DNA of 64,000 bases from Mogibacterium sp. (GTDB lineage Bacteria > Bacillota > Clostridia > Peptostreptococcales > Anaerovoracaceae). Below are positions 1 through 7,723 of the stretch, piece by piece. The stretch is taken from the NCBI GenBank assembly GCA_016775335.1, contig JAEUGJ010000015.1, forward strand, positions 1-64,000, in the 5' to 3' direction. A program made the translations under genes and the position numbers. The stretch's first letter is position 1. Each line of letters begins with the position of its first letter. The notes beneath the pieces were generated by a model, which was not told the DNA's origin, searched no databases, and was given only the letters and a program-made list of their open reading frames with translations.

Positions 1-64
1 CAAATATCAATTTCTCGCTCGCCGAACGCCGAACCGCCGTGCCGGCGCACACTTCACTGCAGTC

Positions 65-1594
65 TTAGTCTTCGCCCAGCATCGCGGTCAGTTCGTCCAT
101 CGCCGTGGCAATCTCCATCTCGATTTCCCGCAAGTTGGTGAGAATCTCCTGCGTCGATGGATATTCCACCGGAACGTATTCCACTTCCTTGTATTTGTTG
201 ATGGAAAGGTCGTAGTCGTTCTCCACAATATCCTCTTTCGGCACCATGAAGCTCTGCTCCGTCCGCTTCCGCTCCATCTCCGCATCCAAGTGATGGAACC
301 GCCGGACGATATCCGGAATATCGTTCTCCTCAATCGGACTCCGCTTGTCATCCAGACTGAGGCCATCGTTCTGCATATCGTAGAACCACACATGATCCGT
401 TCCGCCGGCTTCGGTTTTGGTAAAAATAAGAATCGCCGTAGATACGCCCGCGTACGGTTTGAATACACCGGAAGGCATGGAGATTACGGCTTCCAGTCGG
501 TTGTTCTCCACAATTTCTTTTCGGATGGACTTATGGGCCTTCGAAGAACCGAACAGCACCCCGTCCGGAACGATGCAGGCACAGCGACCGCCGATTTTCA
601 GCATGCGAAGGAACAGGGTCACGAACAGAAGCTCCGTCTTCCTGGTCTTGCAGATTTTCAGCAGATCCGGCGAGACGATATCGTAATCCAAGCTTCCTTT
701 GAACGGCGGATTCGCCAGGACCAAGGAATATTTGTTTTTATCCTCATTCTGATCCGACAGACTGTCCTTATACTCGATGCATGGGTTGTCAATTCCGTGA
801 GCCATCATGTTCATGGCCCCGATACGGAGCATGGTTCGGTCCATGTCGTAGCCGTGGAACATGTGATTCAAATAGTGTTCTTTGTTCCCCTTGTCGAAAA
901 GGACTTCCCGCTTCCGTTCCTCATCTTCCATCAAGTATTCGCTGGCTGCAATGAGGAATCCCGAAGTTCCGCAGGCCGGGTCGCAGATGATTTCATCCGG
1001 CTTCGGCTGCATCAAATTCACCATCATTTTGATGATATGGCGAGGCGTACGGAACTGGCCGTTTCTTCCGGCCGTATTTAGTTTGGACAGAAGGTACTCG
1101 TACACGTCCCCTCGAACATCTTCTTTATCCAACTTTGTTTCCTTCATCATCCGGAACAGATCGCTGAGCTTCTCCACGACTTTAGAGAGCAGAAGCGGCG
1201 TCGGAATCATAAAAATCGCATCGCTCATGTACTTCGAATACGCGCTTTCTCGGTCGCTGTGGAGATTGATGATGAACGGGAATACCTCATTTTTCACCAC
1301 GTCGAACATCTTCTCCGCCGGGAAATCCTGAAATACGGACCACTTCAGCTGCTTTCCGTCTACCGTTCGGCCCTCCACTTCCACTTCATCCTTGAAGATA
1401 CTTTCGTGGGAAATTCCCAGCATCATGGCTTCCATGCTGCCCTTATTATCCGCCTCATCCAGATCGTGGATGAACATCAGATAGGTAATCTGTTCAATCA
1501 CCGTCAGCGGGTTCACGATTCCCCCCGCCGCAAAATCATCCCACAGGCTGTCAATCCGATTCTTCAGTTCTCCGGTTATCATTTCTTCCTCCAT
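65..1594 (-). CDS. hsdM: Type I restriction-modification system DNA methyltransferase subunit (HsdM)
   Basis: N6-adenine methyltransferase subunit of a type I restriction-modification complex; it works with an HsdS specificity subunit. The 509-residue length fits the family. An N-terminal helical domain (about 1-150) precedes the SAM-binding motif I DPACGTSGF (205-213) and the catalytic motif IV NPPF (295-298), which marks adenine N6 methylation. The start codon overlaps the stop of the upstream LOG gene by one base (TAATG), so translation is probably coupled. hsdS and hsdR are not visible; hsdS would be expected just beyond the left edge, because only 64 bases follow the stop. Family assignment is secure; the target sequence cannot be inferred. 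Confidence 0.95.
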   Translation of the reverse strand: MEEEMITGELKNRIDSLWDDFAAGGIVNPLTVIEQITYLMFIHDLDEADNKGSMEAMMLGISHESIFKDEVEVEGRTVDGKQLKWSVFQDFPAEKMFDVVKNEVFPFIINLHSDRESAYSKYMSDAIFMIPTPLLLSKVVEKLSDLFRMMKETKLDKEDVRGDVYEYLLSKLNTAGRNGQFRTPRHIIKMMVNLMQPKPDEIICDPACGTSGFLIAASEYLMEDEERKREVLFDKGNKEHYLNHMFHGYDMDRTMLRIGAMNMMAHGIDNPCIEYKDSLSDQNEDKNKYSLVLANPPFKGSLDYDIVSPDLLKICKTRKTELLFVTLFLRMLKIGGRCACIVPDGVLFGSSKAHKSIRKEIVENNRLEAVISMPSGVFKPYAGVSTAILIFTKTEAGGTDHVWFYDMQNDGLSLDDKRSPIEENDIPDIVRRFHHLDAEMERKRTEQSFMVPKEDIVENDYDLSINKYKEVEYVPVEYPSTQEILTNLREIEMEIATAMDELTAMLGED

Positions 1595-2127
1595 TATCCT
1601 CTCAGCGCTTCATCCAGTTCGTCCACATTTGCCACGAATTCAAACAGTTCCATCTCCTCTTCCGGCAGGAATTCCTTCTCCACCATTTGGTGGAAGGTGC
1701 CGCGAAGGGGCTCGTAGTATCCGTTGATGTTGTACAAGAATGCCCGTTTCTCCGTCCGACCCAGCCTCTTGAGGGTCAGCACTTCCGTGATTTCCTCCAG
1801 AGTTCCGATGCCTCCCGGCATGGCAATAAAAGCATCTCCCAATTCAATCATCCGACTCTTCCGGGTGGACATGGAGTGCACCACTTCCAAGGTGTGAAGC
1901 CCCTCGTGCCCCTGCTCACAGTGCAGCAGGAAATCCGGAATGATACCGATGACCTTTCCGCCGTTCTCCAGCACGGTATCTGCAATGATTCCCATCAGGC
2001 CGATATTGCCGCCGCCGTACACCAGCGTGTGCCCGTTCCCGGCAATCCAGAGCCCCAGTGCCTCGGCCGCTTTCTTGTAATCCGGATCCGATCCCATGCT
2101 GGATCCGCAGTACACCGTTATATTCAT
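1594..2127 (-). CDS. LOG family protein (TIGR00730-type nucleotide 5'-monophosphate phosphoribohydrolase)
   Basis: A Rossmann-fold protein of 177 residues. Family members hydrolyse cytokinin riboside or other nucleoside 5'-monophosphates to base plus ribose 5-phosphate. Visible motifs are the N-terminal YCGSS, the GGGNIGLMG nucleotide loop (about 39-47) and PGGIGTLEE (about 104-112), the active-site signature PGGxGTxxE. A purine-rich ribosome site (GAGGGAG) precedes the ATG. The gene ends inside the hsdM start codon, so both are one transcriptional unit, an unusual pairing for a housekeeping-type enzyme. The in vivo substrate is unknown. Confidence 0.9.
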   Translation of the reverse strand: MNITVYCGSSMGSDPDYKKAAEALGLWIAGNGHTLVYGGGNIGLMGIIADTVLENGGKVIGIIPDFLLHCEQGHEGLHTLEVVHSMSTRKSRMIELGDAFIAMPGGIGTLEEITEVLTLKRLGRTEKRAFLYNINGYYEPLRGTFHQMVEKEFLPEEEMELFEFVANVDELDEALRG

Positions 2128-2235
2128 CTATTTCTCCCTCTTCTTTCCGCTTGTATAAATTCCCTACCATTATACCAATCCGACGCCGAAATTCAAATGC
2201 CCCGCGGAGGTCTTTGTACTATTTTGAATAAAACC

Positions 2236-2264
2236 CTTAACTTTTTTGGGGTACGTGCTATAAT
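2236..2264 (+). promoter_or_regulatory. Candidate promoter of the aminopeptidase-ridA operon
   Basis: A perfect -10 TATAAT at 2259-2264 lies 17 nt after a weak -35 (CTTAAC, 2236-2241). It is the only good -10 box upstream of the aminopeptidase gene. The -35 match is poor, so either an activator or a different -35 register is possible. Confidence 0.5.
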
Positions 2265-2271
2265 AAAAATA

Positions 2272-2303
2272 GTTCGGTAAGAGTTCTCTACCGACAGTTT
2301 TTA
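2272..2303 (+). promoter_or_regulatory. 5'-leader stem-loop followed by a T-tract
   Basis: Complementary arms TCGGTA and TACCGA, with an inner AGAG/CTCT pairing, are followed by GTTTTTAT. The hairpin starts about where the transcript from the TATAAT box would begin. It could be a weak attenuator or a 5' stabilising hairpin; no known riboswitch consensus is visible. Confidence 0.4.
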
Positions 2304-2355
2304 TATTATTTTTGTGAAATCCAAAAATCGGATTGACAGCAAAGAGGTGAATAAA

Positions 2356-4125
2356 ATGAAAAAAGAAGTTCTAGAGCTTCGGGAAAAGATGAAAGCCAAT
2401 GGTGTGGATGTTTATTACGTACCATCCGGCGACTATCACAGTTCCGAGTATGTAAACGATTTCTTTAAAGCTCGTGAATTCATGAGCGGACTGACCGGCG
2501 AATCCGGTGAGCTCATCGTCAACGACGAAGGCGCTTACCTTTGGACCGACGGCAGATATTTCCTTCAGGCAGAGCGCCAGCTGGCCGGCAGCGAAATCGA
2601 GCTGATGAGAATGGCAGAGCCGGGCGTTCCGACTGTTGAAGAATTCCTGATTGACCTGGCAAAGAAAAAGGGCGGCTATACGCTGGGATTTGACGGCAAG
2701 GTTGTTCCGGGATATTACGGTGAAGAGCTTCAGTCGAAGCTGGGTGAACTGGGTGTGACCATTAAATGGGACAAAGACCTGGTCGGTGAAGTATGGACTT
2801 CCCGTCCGCAGATTCAGCCATCGGAAATCTACGAACTGCCGCTGACCACCACCGGTAAGACCGCAACCGAGAAGATTGCAGATGTTCGGAAAGCAATGGC
2901 CGAAAAGAATGCCGACTACCTACTGGTTACCGATTTGATGGAAAACGCATGGCTCTTGAACATGAGAGGAAGCGACATCGATTACACACCGGTATTCTTC
3001 TCCTTCATCCTGCTTTCCCAGGATTCCGTAAATCTGTACGTAATGGATGGTGCGGTAAAGGATTCCCTGCCGGAAGACCTGTCCTTCGTTACCGTGAAAG
3101 GATACGATGAAATCGAACAGGACGTGGCCGCTCTGGATGCATCCAAGACATTGTGGCTGGATTCCGGTTCCGCCAACTATGCTCTGTGCCTGAGAATTCC
3201 GGAAGGCATGAAGACGGTGGATGAAGCTACTCCAATCGCTATGATGAAGGCCGTTAAGAATGAGACCGAAATCAAGAGCTCCATCAATGCGCACAAGAAG
3301 GATGCGGTTGCGATGGTGAAATTCATCAAGTGGATTAAGGATGTCGCTGCAAAGACCCCGCACCAGACCGAGCTCAGTGCGGCAGAACAGCTGCGGAAGT
3401 TCCGTGCCGAAGAAGATGGATTCTTCGATCTGTCCTTTGAGACCATCGCCGGATACGGACCAAACGGTTCTGTCATCCACTACGCACCGACACCGGAAAC
3501 CGATGCCGAAATCCTGCCGGAAGGCTTCCTGCTCCTGGACTCCGGCGGTCATTACACAGACGGTACCACGGATATCACCCGTACCATCGCCGTTGGTCCG
3601 CTGACTCAGGAAATGATTGATGATTACACCTACGTTCTTAAAGCACACCTGGCAATGCACAATGCCGTGCTGACTCCGGGAATGAACGGAATCGACCTGG
3701 ATGCCATCACCCGTGCACCGATGAGAGCCGTTGGTCTGGACTTTAAACACGGACTGTCTCACGGTGTGGGTCACCTGCTCAGCGTTCACGAAGGTCCGAA
3801 TATTCTTCGCCGTGTACCGACTCCGATCACCATCTGCCCGGGCATGATTATGTCCAACGAGCCGGGTGTATACATCGATAATCAGTTCGGCGTTCGTATC
3901 GAGAACGAAGTTCTGATGAAGGACGACGGAAACGGAAACACCATCAACGAGCCGATCACCTTCGTACCGTACGAGAGAGAAGCCATTAACCCGGCACTGC
4001 TCACCGATGAAGAACTGGCATGGATCAACAACTACCACAAGATGGTTCGTGAAACCCTGCTTCCGCGTGTAGACGGAGACCTGGCAGAGTTCGTCAAGGC
4101 ACAGACCGAAGAGATTACCAAATAA
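2356..4125 (+). CDS. Xaa-Pro aminopeptidase (M24B, three-domain aminopeptidase P type)
   Basis: Cytosolic metallopeptidase that removes the N-terminal residue before proline. Two creatinase-like N-terminal domains (about 1-310) precede the pita-bread catalytic domain. The five metal ligands of the M24 family can be placed: D395 and D406 in the DSGGHY...DITRT block, H469 in LSHGVGH, E502 in NEPGVY and E516 in RIENEV. The C-terminal tail is that of the long (about 590-residue) form. The reading frame is open 14 codons further upstream from a GTG, but the ATG at 2356 has the AGAGGTGA ribosome site at the right distance, giving 589 residues. It is followed 22 nt later by ridA in the same operon. 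Confidence 0.95.
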   Translation: MKKEVLELREKMKANGVDVYYVPSGDYHSSEYVNDFFKAREFMSGLTGESGELIVNDEGAYLWTDGRYFLQAERQLAGSEIELMRMAEPGVPTVEEFLIDLAKKKGGYTLGFDGKVVPGYYGEELQSKLGELGVTIKWDKDLVGEVWTSRPQIQPSEIYELPLTTTGKTATEKIADVRKAMAEKNADYLLVTDLMENAWLLNMRGSDIDYTPVFFSFILLSQDSVNLYVMDGAVKDSLPEDLSFVTVKGYDEIEQDVAALDASKTLWLDSGSANYALCLRIPEGMKTVDEATPIAMMKAVKNETEIKSSINAHKKDAVAMVKFIKWIKDVAAKTPHQTELSAAEQLRKFRAEEDGFFDLSFETIAGYGPNGSVIHYAPTPETDAEILPEGFLLLDSGGHYTDGTTDITRTIAVGPLTQEMIDDYTYVLKAHLAMHNAVLTPGMNGIDLDAITRAPMRAVGLDFKHGLSHGVGHLLSVHEGPNILRRVPTPITICPGMIMSNEPGVYIDNQFGVRIENEVLMKDDGNGNTINEPITFVPYEREAINPALLTDEELAWINNYHKMVRETLLPRVDGDLAEFVKAQTEEITK

Positions 4126-4147
4126 CCAATTATAAGGAGACATAGAG

Positions 4148-4522
4148 ATGAAATATACAAACACAGACAAAGCACCTGCTGCAATCGGCCCGTACTCTCA
4201 GGCAGTCACAGCCGGCGGATTCCTGTTCATTTCCGGACAGACTCCGTTCAGCCCGGAAACCGGTGAAACCATCGGTACCGATGTTGCGGGACAGGCGGAG
4301 CAGGCATGCAAGAACATCGGAGAAATTCTGAAGGCCAACGACCTGACCTTCGAAGACGTGGTAAAAACCACCTGCTTTATCACCGATATGGCAGACTTCG
4401 GTGCATTCAATGAAGTCTATGCGAAGTATTTCGTATCCAAGCCGGCTAGATCCTGCGTTGCGGTAAAAGAACTTCCGAAGAGCATCCTTTGCGAAATCGA
4501 AGTAATCGCCGCTGCGAAGTAG
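4148..4522 (+). CDS. ridA: RidA family enamine/imine deaminase
   Basis: A 124-residue YjgF/YER057c/UK114 family protein. RidA hydrolyses reactive enamine and imine intermediates (for example 2-aminoacrylate from PLP enzymes) to keto acids and ammonia. Family landmarks include the N-terminal AIGPYSQAV, LFISGQ and the C-terminal ARSCVAVKELP, which holds the carboxylate-binding arginine. Full length. An AAGGAGA ribosome site lies in the 22-nt gap after the aminopeptidase, and a strong terminator follows, so the two genes form a complete operon. Confidence 0.93.
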   Translation: MKYTNTDKAPAAIGPYSQAVTAGGFLFISGQTPFSPETGETIGTDVAGQAEQACKNIGEILKANDLTFEDVVKTTCFITDMADFGAFNEVYAKYFVSKPARSCVAVKELPKSILCEIEVIAAAK

Positions 4523-4544
4523 GTACGTGAAGTCATTTGATAAA

Positions 4545-4587
4545 CGGGAGCGAACCAAAATTTATGGTTCGCTCCCGCTTTGTTTTT
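4545..4587 (+). terminator. Rho-independent terminator after ridA
   Basis: Perfect 12-bp inverted repeat CGGGAGCGAACC / GGTTCGCTCCCG (4545-4556, 4566-4577) with a 9-nt loop, followed by CTTTGTTTTT. Confidence 0.93.
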
Positions 4588-4602
4588 GGTTCTTCACTTT
4601 TT

Positions 4603-4781
4603 ATGATTTTTAATTCCGAAATTCTATAACTATAGTTTTTTTATCGCATGTTTTAGTCCTTTTTGTTCCAACGATATTGAATTCCTGTTATTTTTTGCTA
4701 GGATGAAGCCATGAAATTTCAGAAAAAACAACGAGCGCTCATATCTCTTCACAATATGATTTCACAGACTTCCCATAAGGA
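4603..4781. other. AT-rich intergenic stretch, no gene recognised
   Basis: Nothing coding is convincing here. A 24-codon ATG frame (4711-4785) has no good ribosome site and runs into the next promoter. The start of the stretch directly follows a 16-base word (TGGTTCTTCACTTTTT, 4587-4602) that recurs near 13.16 kb and 39.64 kb. Confidence 0.4.
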
Positions 4782-4810
4782 TTGACAGGAATTATATTTA
4801 AAACTACAAT
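4782..4810 (+). promoter_or_regulatory. Consensus sigma-A promoter of the 57-residue ORF
   Basis: -35 TTGACA (4782-4787), 17-nt spacer, -10 TACAAT (4805-4810). The predicted transcript starts near 4817, leaving about an 85-nt leader before the 57-codon ORF. Confidence 0.8.
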
Positions 4811-4901
4811 AGGAGTAAGAAAATGACTAACCACAAAAACCGACCGCATCCAAAATGAGGTCGTTAAATCTCGAAATAATGTAGGATGGGAGAGGGTTTA
4901 T

Positions 4902-5075
4902 ATGTTATTGGAAGAAAAATACAAAGCCTACTTCGAAGAAGGTCAATTAGATAAGGTTCTTGAGTTGTTCGAAGCCGGACACCTTTCTTTGGAAGTTGCA
5001 CTCCATGAAACCGGCACCACTTCAGAAGAAGAATTGCAACAACTAATTCAAGAGCGAAAAATGTCGGAAAAATAA
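4902..5075 (+). CDS. Small hypothetical protein, 57 residues
   Basis: ATG with a GGAGAGGG ribosome site, 57 codons, TAA stop. The product starts MLLEEKYKAYFEEG and ends IQERKMSEK: highly charged, without a signal peptide or membrane segment, and probably all helical. A segment near residues 24-50 (LFEAGHLSLEVALHETG...) could form short helices, but I do not recognise a family. A consensus promoter upstream and a perfect hairpin terminator downstream make this a free-standing one-gene transcript, which argues that it is real. Confidence 0.65.
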   Translation: MLLEEKYKAYFEEGQLDKVLELFEAGHLSLEVALHETGTTSEEELQQLIQERKMSEK

Positions 5076-5114
5076 TAGAATAAGCCAAAGACGCATTGGT
5101 TGCATTCAATTTGA

Positions 5115-5148
5115 GTGCTTGGATTTTGAATCCAAGCACATTCTTTTT
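5115..5148 (+). terminator. Rho-independent terminator of the 57-residue ORF
   Basis: Perfect 11-bp stem GTGCTTGGATT / AATCCAAGCAC (5115-5125, 5129-5139), 3-nt loop, then ATTCTTTTTT. Confidence 0.93.
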
Positions 5149-5168
5149 TCTTAGGCGCTCTAAAGCTG

Positions 5169-5936
5169 CTACACGTACCGCAGAATCTCCACCCAGATTC
5201 GCCCTTTCTTGGACTCCCCGCCAATCTCTTGCAGCACCGCTTTTCCTTTTCCCCGAAGCACGATTACCGCCCCCTCGTCAATCCGCTGGTCGATCTTCGT
5301 GCACTCCATATGGTCCACCGACACGATTCCGCTTCGAATCCCCTTCACCGCATCGGACCGGGAAACCTTGAACGCCGTGGACACCACGTTATCCAGCCGC
5401 AGGCTGGGGAGCGTATCCCGGATGACCTGCACCCGCCGCTCCGGAACCGCCAGCTCCCCGATGGGTCTCACTTCCGTCCGGGCATCGGTTCTTCCCACAG
5501 AGCGATATTCCTGCTCCAGGAACGTGCTGATCTCCGGACGGACAATCAGGTCCGCCCCCTTCTCGCCCACCAGGATGTCGCCAATCATTCGCCGCTCAAT
5601 GCCAAGGCCAAGCACGGAGCCCAGGTAATCCCGATGGCTCAGCTTTCGGTCGCTGCCGCCGGTCTCCACGTGAATCACTTGCAGGACTTCCTCCATGCCC
5701 AGCACATCCTCCAGCGTCTCCCCATAGTCCTTCGGGGCGATGATCAGAATGCGCCGTTCCGCGTCTTCATATCCCCCATAAAACCAGAATCGAAGATCCG
5801 AGTGTCCCCGGCACTCCTCTCGAGCCAGGGCCTGCTGGTGCAGATCCAAGAAATCCGTATTCGTTATATAAAAGCCTTCCTCTGCCTGGCGGATTCGGTC
5901 CGCAATCCGAGACTTCAGCAATTTACTATCATCCAT
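5169..5936 (-). CDS. ylmH: YlmH-type S4-domain RNA-binding protein
   Basis: A 255-residue member of the YlmH family, which binds ribosomes or ribosome-associated tRNA and has been implicated in ribosome quality control in Bacillus. An N-terminal mixed domain is followed by a C-terminal S4 RNA-binding domain (about 180-250) with the LRLDNVVSTAFKVSRSDAVKGI...G.V.VD pattern. A GTG seven codons upstream also opens the frame, but the ATG at 5936 has the better ribosome site (AAAGGTGA) and gives the usual family length. In many Bacillota ylmH sits next to divIVA or sepF; here it stands alone beside an inserted cassette, so its normal neighbourhood has been rearranged. Confidence 0.9.
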   Translation of the reverse strand: MDDSKLLKSRIADRIRQAEEGFYITNTDFLDLHQQALAREECRGHSDLRFWFYGGYEDAERRILIIAPKDYGETLEDVLGMEEVLQVIHVETGGSDRKLSHRDYLGSVLGLGIERRMIGDILVGEKGADLIVRPEISTFLEQEYRSVGRTDARTEVRPIGELAVPERRVQVIRDTLPSLRLDNVVSTAFKVSRSDAVKGIRSGIVSVDHMECTKIDQRIDEGAVIVLRGKGKAVLQEIGGESKKGRIWVEILRYV

Positions 5937-5973
5937 TTCATCGGTCACCTTTCGCACGCTACAGTTGTTTTTT

Positions 5974-6048
5974 TATGGGTCTCCACTTTTTGTAATCGCT
6001 TCATTTGCAAGAAGTCGGTTTCGAAACTTGAAAAAGCGAAGACCCATA
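5974..6048. repeat. Imperfect inverted repeat enclosing the left copy of the 34-bp repeat
   Basis: Outer arms TATGGGTCT (5974-5982) and AGACCCATA (6040-6048), inner arms TCGCTT (5996-6001) and AAGCGA (6034-6039). No T-tract follows on either strand in the right place, so it is not a simple terminator. The left direct repeat lies inside it. Confidence 0.55.
6002..6035. repeat. Left copy of a 34-bp direct repeat bounding the toxin-immunity segment
   Basis: This 34-base word recurs at 8082-8115 in the same orientation with two mismatches (32/34 identical). Its core includes the perfect 10-bp palindrome GTTTCGAAAC. The two copies enclose 2.05 kb of AT-rich DNA, as expected for attachment sites or a recombination-generated duplication. 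No integrase gene lies between them. Confidence 0.75.
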
Positions 6049-6074
6049 TGTTAAGTTCCCCTCACGCCATAAAA

Positions 6075-6491
6075 CTACATGTTCTCTATTGCATCATTCA
6101 TCCGATCAAGCAAATATTCATCAAATGAATCATATTCTTCCTTGATGAAGCCTCCCATATCCCATGAAATCACTTTGCCAGTATTAGCATCGATGCAATA
6201 CAACCATTCATCTGCATTTTCAATTACTATGTAATTATCAGGAAGGTCTTCCGATCTGTACTCAAGAGTATTCTCAACAAAGATGTAACTACCATCTAGT
6301 CCAATTCCATCTGTACAGCAACCACAGATACCACCATGTCCATATGTCTTAAGAAATTCAACATATTCAGCAGGTAATGAAAGGTTCAATTCCTTTTCTG
6401 CCAGTTCCAGTTCAATATCTGTAACTTTTGCATATGTGAAGTCTCCGGGTTCTTCGTATTGTGCGATTAGATTTCTAATTGTATCATTCAT
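6075..6491 (-). CDS. SUKH (SMI1/KNR4) family immunity protein
   Basis: 138 residues. SUKH proteins are the commonest immunity proteins of bacterial polymorphic toxin systems; they bind and neutralise the cognate nuclease. Recognisable blocks are the N-terminal ELAEKELNLSLPAEYVEFLKTYGHGGI and the strand pair YIVIENADEWLYCIDANTG. The start overlaps the toxin stop by 4 nt (ATGA), so toxin and antidote are translated together. Base composition is clearly more AT-rich than the flanking genes. It is the last gene of a three-gene unit (DUF4417, toxin, immunity). Confidence 0.9.
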   Translation of the reverse strand: MNDTIRNLIAQYEEPGDFTYAKVTDIELELAEKELNLSLPAEYVEFLKTYGHGGICGCCTDGIGLDGSYIFVENTLEYRSEDLPDNYIVIENADEWLYCIDANTGKVISWDMGGFIKEEYDSFDEYLLDRMNDAIENM

Positions 6492-6937
6492 TTCTTTCTA
6501 CCTCCTGTGTACTGGGCAGCGCGCCACTTCCAATAGGCGCTTCTAAAATTATTGTATTGCTTACTTAACGTTCTGTCATTTCTAAAACTTTCCCCTTTAC
6601 CTCGCAGTCCATGCAACTGATAATGGTATTCTTTATGCGTAGTTTCACGAATCTCAACCATAGGTCCACTTTCTTTTTGAATGACATGATGCAACTCAAT
6701 TGGCTTCCCGTCATTTCCGATAGGTGGCCTCCCTGATTGCATCAACTGCAGATTCGTTTTTCCGGTTTTAGGGTCAACATATTCAAAGTCTATGTCATTT
6801 CTCTGATATACTCTTCGGCTGACATCTCGGGTTTCACCATCTACTTTGACAGACCCGACAAAATTCACTCGAATAAATCTTGGATTACTGTTACTTCCGT
6901 TAGTATTGCCAAATTCAGTACTATATCCAGCTCCCAT
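6488..6937 (-). CDS. LHH-type HNH/Endo VII nuclease toxin domain protein
   Basis: 149 residues, almost all of it the LHH nuclease module found at the C-termini of polymorphic toxins. Landmarks: RRVYQRNDIDFEYVDPKTGKTN (41-62, strand-rich entry), GRPPIGNDGKPIELHH (69-84) with the signature L82-H83-H84, and the closing SFRNDRTLSKQYNNFRSAYWKWRA (117-140). Family members cleave DNA. No N-terminal delivery, LXG, RHS or signal-peptide region is present, so this is a free-standing or orphaned toxin module. Its ribosome site (GGAGGTG) lies inside the end of the DUF4417 gene, and start and stop overlap as TAATG. The following gene is its likely immunity protein. Confidence 0.85.
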   Translation of the reverse strand: MGAGYSTEFGNTNGSNSNPRFIRVNFVGSVKVDGETRDVSRRVYQRNDIDFEYVDPKTGKTNLQLMQSGRPPIGNDGKPIELHHVIQKESGPMVEIRETTHKEYHYQLHGLRGKGESFRNDRTLSKQYNNFRSAYWKWRAAQYTGGRKK

Positions 6938-7587
6938 TATACCACCTCCTTGTGAGTGGTGGCATATTCGCTTTCAAATACAATAATTCGGACTCCACGA
7001 CCGTTATACTTCTCTAATAATTCAGTTGGAAATGTTCCATACAGAATGACGACAGTTGGCTGCAAACGTGTTATTACATACTCAAACCCATTGATAAAAA
7101 TTTCCCTATCGCGTTTACGTTTCATCGTCCCATGAGATCCGACTGCGATTACACACTGACTCGATACTCCATCACAGCTATATCTGTATGTTCTATAGTC
7201 ACCAAATCGTATGTTGGGGATTACTTTGACACCATTCTTTTGTAACCAGTTTCCAATTGCTCTACTATTGAGAATGTTGTCGAGTTGTTTTGCATATGGC
7301 ATATTCCTATACAAACTGAAATCAGGGAGAATAACACCATTAAACCTTTTGAGCCTTTTGAGGTATCTCTTCGGATTTCTCCACAACCTGAAGAATTCGT
7401 AATCTTCTTCGTAAAAATGAACCCATTGATTATAATCCTTGCATTTACTTGATACCGCCTTTGAAAACTTAATCAACTTGTTTGGCGTATCATATGTTGG
7501 TAATATTTGAGGAAATTCATATAGCCCCTTATATGTTGCTCCTTCAAGCAAGAAGGCATTGTATACATCTTTTTTACTTTTTGACAT
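6937..7587 (-). CDS. DUF4417 domain-containing protein
   Basis: 216 residues, recognisable as DUF4417 by the order YNAFLLEGATYKG (near 9-21), WVHFYEEDYEFFRLWRNPKRYL (about 55-76), ILPDFSLYRNMP (about 86-97), NGVKVIPNIRFGDY (about 118-131) and the C-terminal LQPTVVILYG. The biochemical role of this family is not known to me; the order suggests an all-cytosolic globular protein. It is the first gene of the toxin-immunity unit, has its own AGGAGGA ribosome site, and is coupled to the toxin gene by a TAATG overlap. Whether it activates, restrains or targets the nuclease is an open question. Confidence 0.8.
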   Translation of the reverse strand: MSKSKKDVYNAFLLEGATYKGLYEFPQILPTYDTPNKLIKFSKAVSSKCKDYNQWVHFYEEDYEFFRLWRNPKRYLKRLKRFNGVILPDFSLYRNMPYAKQLDNILNSRAIGNWLQKNGVKVIPNIRFGDYRTYRYSCDGVSSQCVIAVGSHGTMKRKRDREIFINGFEYVITRLQPTVVILYGTFPTELLEKYNGRGVRIIVFESEYATTHKEVV

Positions 7588-7723
7588 TTTTTATGTCCTC
7601 CTAAATTTAAAGATTTCAACAACTTATAAACTTAGGCAATAAAAAAGCACCAGAAAAAAGAGTCATACTAATGACAAGCGCGACATGTCTTGTCCCGTTT
7701 ACAAATGTATGCAAGAAGGCTCG

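Noticed and set aside
1..64. Possible beginning of hsdS after hsdM
   Set aside because: Only 64 bases remain; an in-frame GTG exists, but there is too little sequence to support a gene.
4823..4858. An 11-codon ATG frame after AGGAG, looking like a leader peptide for the 57-residue ORF
   Set aside because: The promoter -10 ends at 4810, so the AGGAG word (4811-4815) lies upstream of the expected transcript start and could not serve as a ribosome site.
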